From contig CADCPU010000354.1 of assembly GCA_902803365.1 (NCBI GenBank), forward strand, positions 1-8,065: DNA of 8,065 nucleotides, given 5' to 3'. Origin of the DNA: Oscillospiraceae bacterium. GTDB lineage: Bacteria > Bacillota_A > Clostridia > Saccharofermentanales > Saccharofermentanaceae. The number at the start of each line of letters is the position of its first letter. Within the stretch, counting starts at the first letter, position 1. This document shows, piece by piece, positions 6,361 to 8,065 of the stretch. The notes below the pieces were generated by a model. It had not been told where the DNA came from. It made no database searches and saw only the letters and a program-made list of their open reading frames with translations. A program made the position numbers and the translations under genes.

Positions 6361-7372
6361 CTTCAATACTTTTAAGGATATGTGTCAGAGGAAGGAATTC
6401 CCCAGGCTCGTGCTATTGACGGGTGCGGAAGACTACTACACGGAACTTGCGGTCAAGCACCTTCGCAAGAATTGCCTGAGCGAGGGCGCCGAGCAGATGG
6501 ATTATGCCAAGCTCGATTTCGATTCCAAGAACTTCGATATGGATAAAGTCCTTGATAACGTTATGTTACCTCCTTGGCTCTCGGTCAAGAGAGTTATCCT
6601 TGTCAGAAATTCCGGCATCTTCGGTATCGCAGATCCCAAGAAGGAGTTCTCGGACAGCTTTGCCAAGTTTGCGGCTAATATCCCTGAGACTTCGGTGGTC
6701 GTATTCTGGGAAGACAGCGCGGACAAGCGTAAGAAGGCGCTTTGGTCTGTTTTCGAAAAAGAGGGAATATCAGTTGTCTGCGACAGGCTTACCGAAGCCG
6801 AGATCGCGGGCAAGATCTCGCAGAGCCTTGCCAGATACAAGATCACGATCGATGACGAAGCTGCTACGAGCCTTATAAGCCGTTGTGACACATCGATGCG
6901 GGCTGTTGTCAATGAATTTAACAAGCTCGCGCTCTATTGTATGGAGAAGAAGATCAGTAATATCGATATCGGAGTAGTCGAGAAGCTTTGTATGCCTGAC
7001 CTCAGAGGCTCGATTTTTAATATGCTCGATGCCGTAAGTTCCGGCGACTGTCAGACTGCACTTTGTGTGGTTGATGAATTGATAGGTAAGAAAGAGCCTG
7101 TTGCCAGGATCAAGTTCATGTTCTGCAAGCACTTAAGCCAGCTTATCTGTGCCAAGGAACTGAAGAATAAGGATGAGATAGTCAGATCGCTCAAGGTCCA
7201 TCCGTTTACAGCCAAGAAACTCGCTGCCCAGGCACCGAAGTTCAGTATGGAAAAACTGCTCAACCTGTTTTCGGCATGTACGAAGAGTGACTACGATAAC
7301 AGAACGGGAAAGCTCGAAGAGCGCCAGTCTCTCGAGATTTTGATCGTTCTTGCTTGTAAGAGTTTGACTTGA
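6341..7372 (+). CDS. holA: DNA polymerase III, delta subunit (clamp loader)
   Basis: A 343-residue HolA protein, the clamp-loader subunit that opens the beta sliding clamp during replication. The N-terminal block LVLLTGAEDYYTELAV (23-38) matches the family's LLYGEE-x-(F/Y)-L region. LPPWLSVKRVILVRN (76-90) matches the conserved segment that follows the beta-binding region. A helical C-terminal collar domain ends in the typical pattern LLNLFSACTKSDYDNRTGK...RQSLEILIVLAC. As usual for delta, there is no Walker A motif. The ATG at 6341 is chosen because AAGGAT lies seven bases upstream (6328-6333) and the family motifs begin soon after. An upstream extension of 34 codons in the same frame lies inside comEC and looks unrelated. 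The 20-bp overlap with comEC suggests translational coupling, and comEC-holA order is common in Firmicutes. In many genomes rpsT follows holA; here icd does. Confidence 0.92.
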   Translation: MASKTIDFNTFKDMCQRKEFPRLVLLTGAEDYYTELAVKHLRKNCLSEGAEQMDYAKLDFDSKNFDMDKVLDNVMLPPWLSVKRVILVRNSGIFGIADPKKEFSDSFAKFAANIPETSVVVFWEDSADKRKKALWSVFEKEGISVVCDRLTEAEIAGKISQSLARYKITIDDEAATSLISRCDTSMRAVVNEFNKLALYCMEKKISNIDIGVVEKLCMPDLRGSIFNMLDAVSSGDCQTALCVVDELIGKKEPVARIKFMFCKHLSQLICAKELKNKDEIVRSLKVHPFTAKKLAAQAPKFSMEKLLNLFSACTKSDYDNRTGKLEERQSLEILIVLACKSLT

Positions 7373-7392
7373 TTAATCAAGTAGAATAAAAT
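7364..7392 (+). promoter_or_regulatory. Sigma-A-type promoter of icd
   Basis: -35 TTGACT (7364-7369), a 17-base spacer and -10 TAAAAT (7387-7392), each matching five of six consensus bases. The -35 overlaps the end of holA. The predicted transcript start is near 7399, giving a leader of about 32 bases. icd is therefore probably a separate transcription unit, although no terminator is seen after holA. Confidence 0.65.
7368..7381. promoter_or_regulatory. Perfect 14-bp palindrome in the icd promoter, candidate operator
   Basis: CTTGATTAATCAAG is a perfect palindrome. It overlaps the last base pairs of the -35, fills most of the spacer and includes the holA stop codon (7370-7372). A dimeric repressor bound here would block RNA polymerase. 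The half sites TTGAT/ATCAA resemble those of FNR-type regulators, but the gap is two bases rather than four. The regulator is unknown. Confidence 0.45.
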
Positions 7393-7417
7393 AACAAGGT
7401 TATATTTAAGTATTCAC

Positions 7418-7424
7418 GGAGGAG
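7418..7424 (+). promoter_or_regulatory. Strong ribosome-binding site of icd
   Basis: GGAGGAG, six bases before the GTG at 7431. It selects this GTG over the in-frame ATG at 7446, which would be 21 bases away. Confidence 0.8.
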
Positions 7425-7430
7425 CCACTA

Positions 7431-8065
7431 GTGGACAAGATTAAAATGACTACGCCGCTCGTTGAGATGGACGGCGATGAGATGACAAGGATCATCTGGA
7501 AGCAGATCAAGGATATCGTTATCCTTCCTTTTGTAGACCTTAAGACCGAGTATTTTGACCTCGGACTCGTTAATCGTAATGCTACAGATGACCAGGTTAC
7601 TATAGATTCAGCAAACAGAACAAAGGAACTCGGCGTTGCAGTTAAGTGCGCAACGATCACACCTAATGCTCAGCGTATGACAGAGTACGACCTCAAGCAG
7701 ATGTGGAAGAGCCCTAACGGCACTATCAGAGCAATCCTTGACGGTACGGTATTCAGATCACCTATCATGGTAAAGGGTATCTCTCCGCTCGTATCTACAT
7801 GGAAGAAGCCTATCACGATCGCTCGTCACGCTTACGGTGATGTTTACAGAGATTCCGAGATGAAGATCGACGGTGCTGCTAAGGTTGAGCTCCTCGTTAC
7901 ATATCCTGACGGATCCACAAAGACACAGGAGATCTTCAATTTCAAGGATTCCGGCGTTGTTCTCGGAATGCACAATACAGATAAGTCCATCAGTGCTTTT
8001 GCACGTTCCTGCTTTACATATGCTCTTGATACGAAGCAGTCCCTCTGGTTCGCAACAAAGGATAC
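7431..8065 (+). CDS. icd: NADP-dependent isocitrate dehydrogenase, type II (eukaryote-like), N-terminal half
   Basis: The first 211 codons of a gene that runs off the right edge; the family is about 400 residues. It catalyses oxidative decarboxylation of isocitrate to 2-oxoglutarate, making NADPH, and feeds glutamate synthesis. The start is GTG, reading [20 protein letters not shown]. Substrate and cofactor residues sit at the same numbers as in human IDH1: Lys72 and Thr77 in KCATITPN, Arg82, Ser94 and Asn96 in KSPNGTIR, Arg100, Arg109, Arg132 in ARHAYGDVY, and Tyr139. Thr/Ser/Asn at these sites fit the type II homodimeric, NADP-linked subfamily rather than the E. coli type I enzyme. Codons are strongly biased (CTC, ATC, AAG, GCT), more than in comEC, suggesting high expression. 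Own promoter with a palindrome upstream, and a near-perfect ribosome-binding site. Confidence 0.95.
   Translation, partial: MDKIKMTTPLVEMDGDEMTRIIWKQIKDIVILPFVDLKTEYFDLGLVNRNATDDQVTIDSANRTKELGVAVKCATITPNAQRMTEYDLKQMWKSPNGTIRAILDGTVFRSPIMVKGISPLVSTWKKPITIARHAYGDVYRDSEMKIDGAAKVELLVTYPDGSTKTQEIFNFKDSGVVLGMHNTDKSISAFARSCFTYALDTKQSLWFATKD

Noticed and set aside
7369..7380. FNR box at the icd promoter
   Set aside because: The half sites TTGAT and ATCAA match, but the spacer is two bases instead of four, so it does not fit the FNR/CRP consensus.

Overview
The window looks like chromosomal DNA from a low-to-mid GC Gram-positive bacterium, most likely a member of the class Clostridia. The reasons are the gene families (an RqcH/FbpA-type NFACT protein, YsxC/EngB, the comEC-holA pair, a type II NADP isocitrate dehydrogenase), strong purine-rich Shine-Dalgarno sites and short AT-rich promoters. 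I cannot name the genus. No tRNA, rRNA, IS element, prophage gene or CRISPR array is visible, and this is mostly housekeeping sequence.

Layout: two divergent gene sets separate at about 4091-4239. Leftward, in transcription order, they are engB (ribosome-assembly GTPase), two tandem long-form PRPP synthetase paralogues of 407 and 406 codons, a small two-helix membrane protein with a Lys/Ala/Pro-rich tail, and the start of rqcH (ribosome-associated quality control), which runs off the left edge. The stretch 646-915, between the second prs gene and the small membrane gene, holds a rho-independent terminator and three palindromic repeats spaced exactly 42 bp apart. Rightward the genes are comEC (DNA-uptake channel), holA (DNA polymerase III delta, overlapping comEC by 20 bp) and the start of icd (NADP isocitrate dehydrogenase, GTG start), which runs off the right edge. 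icd has its own promoter, with a 14-bp perfect palindrome in the spacer.

How the genes fit together: engB and rqcH both serve the ribosome, for assembly and for rescue of stalled nascent chains. The prs pair would supply PRPP for nucleotide, His and Trp synthesis. comEC and holA are a common Firmicutes neighbourhood. icd opens a separate metabolic unit.

Most worth a second look: (1) the tandem PRPP synthetase pair, in which the copy at 2213-3436 has lost several expected catalytic residues while the copy at 916-2136 keeps most of them, suggesting a catalytic/regulatory pair; (2) the helically phased palindrome array at 721-830; (3) the palindrome inside the icd promoter. I found no convincing wholly new system.
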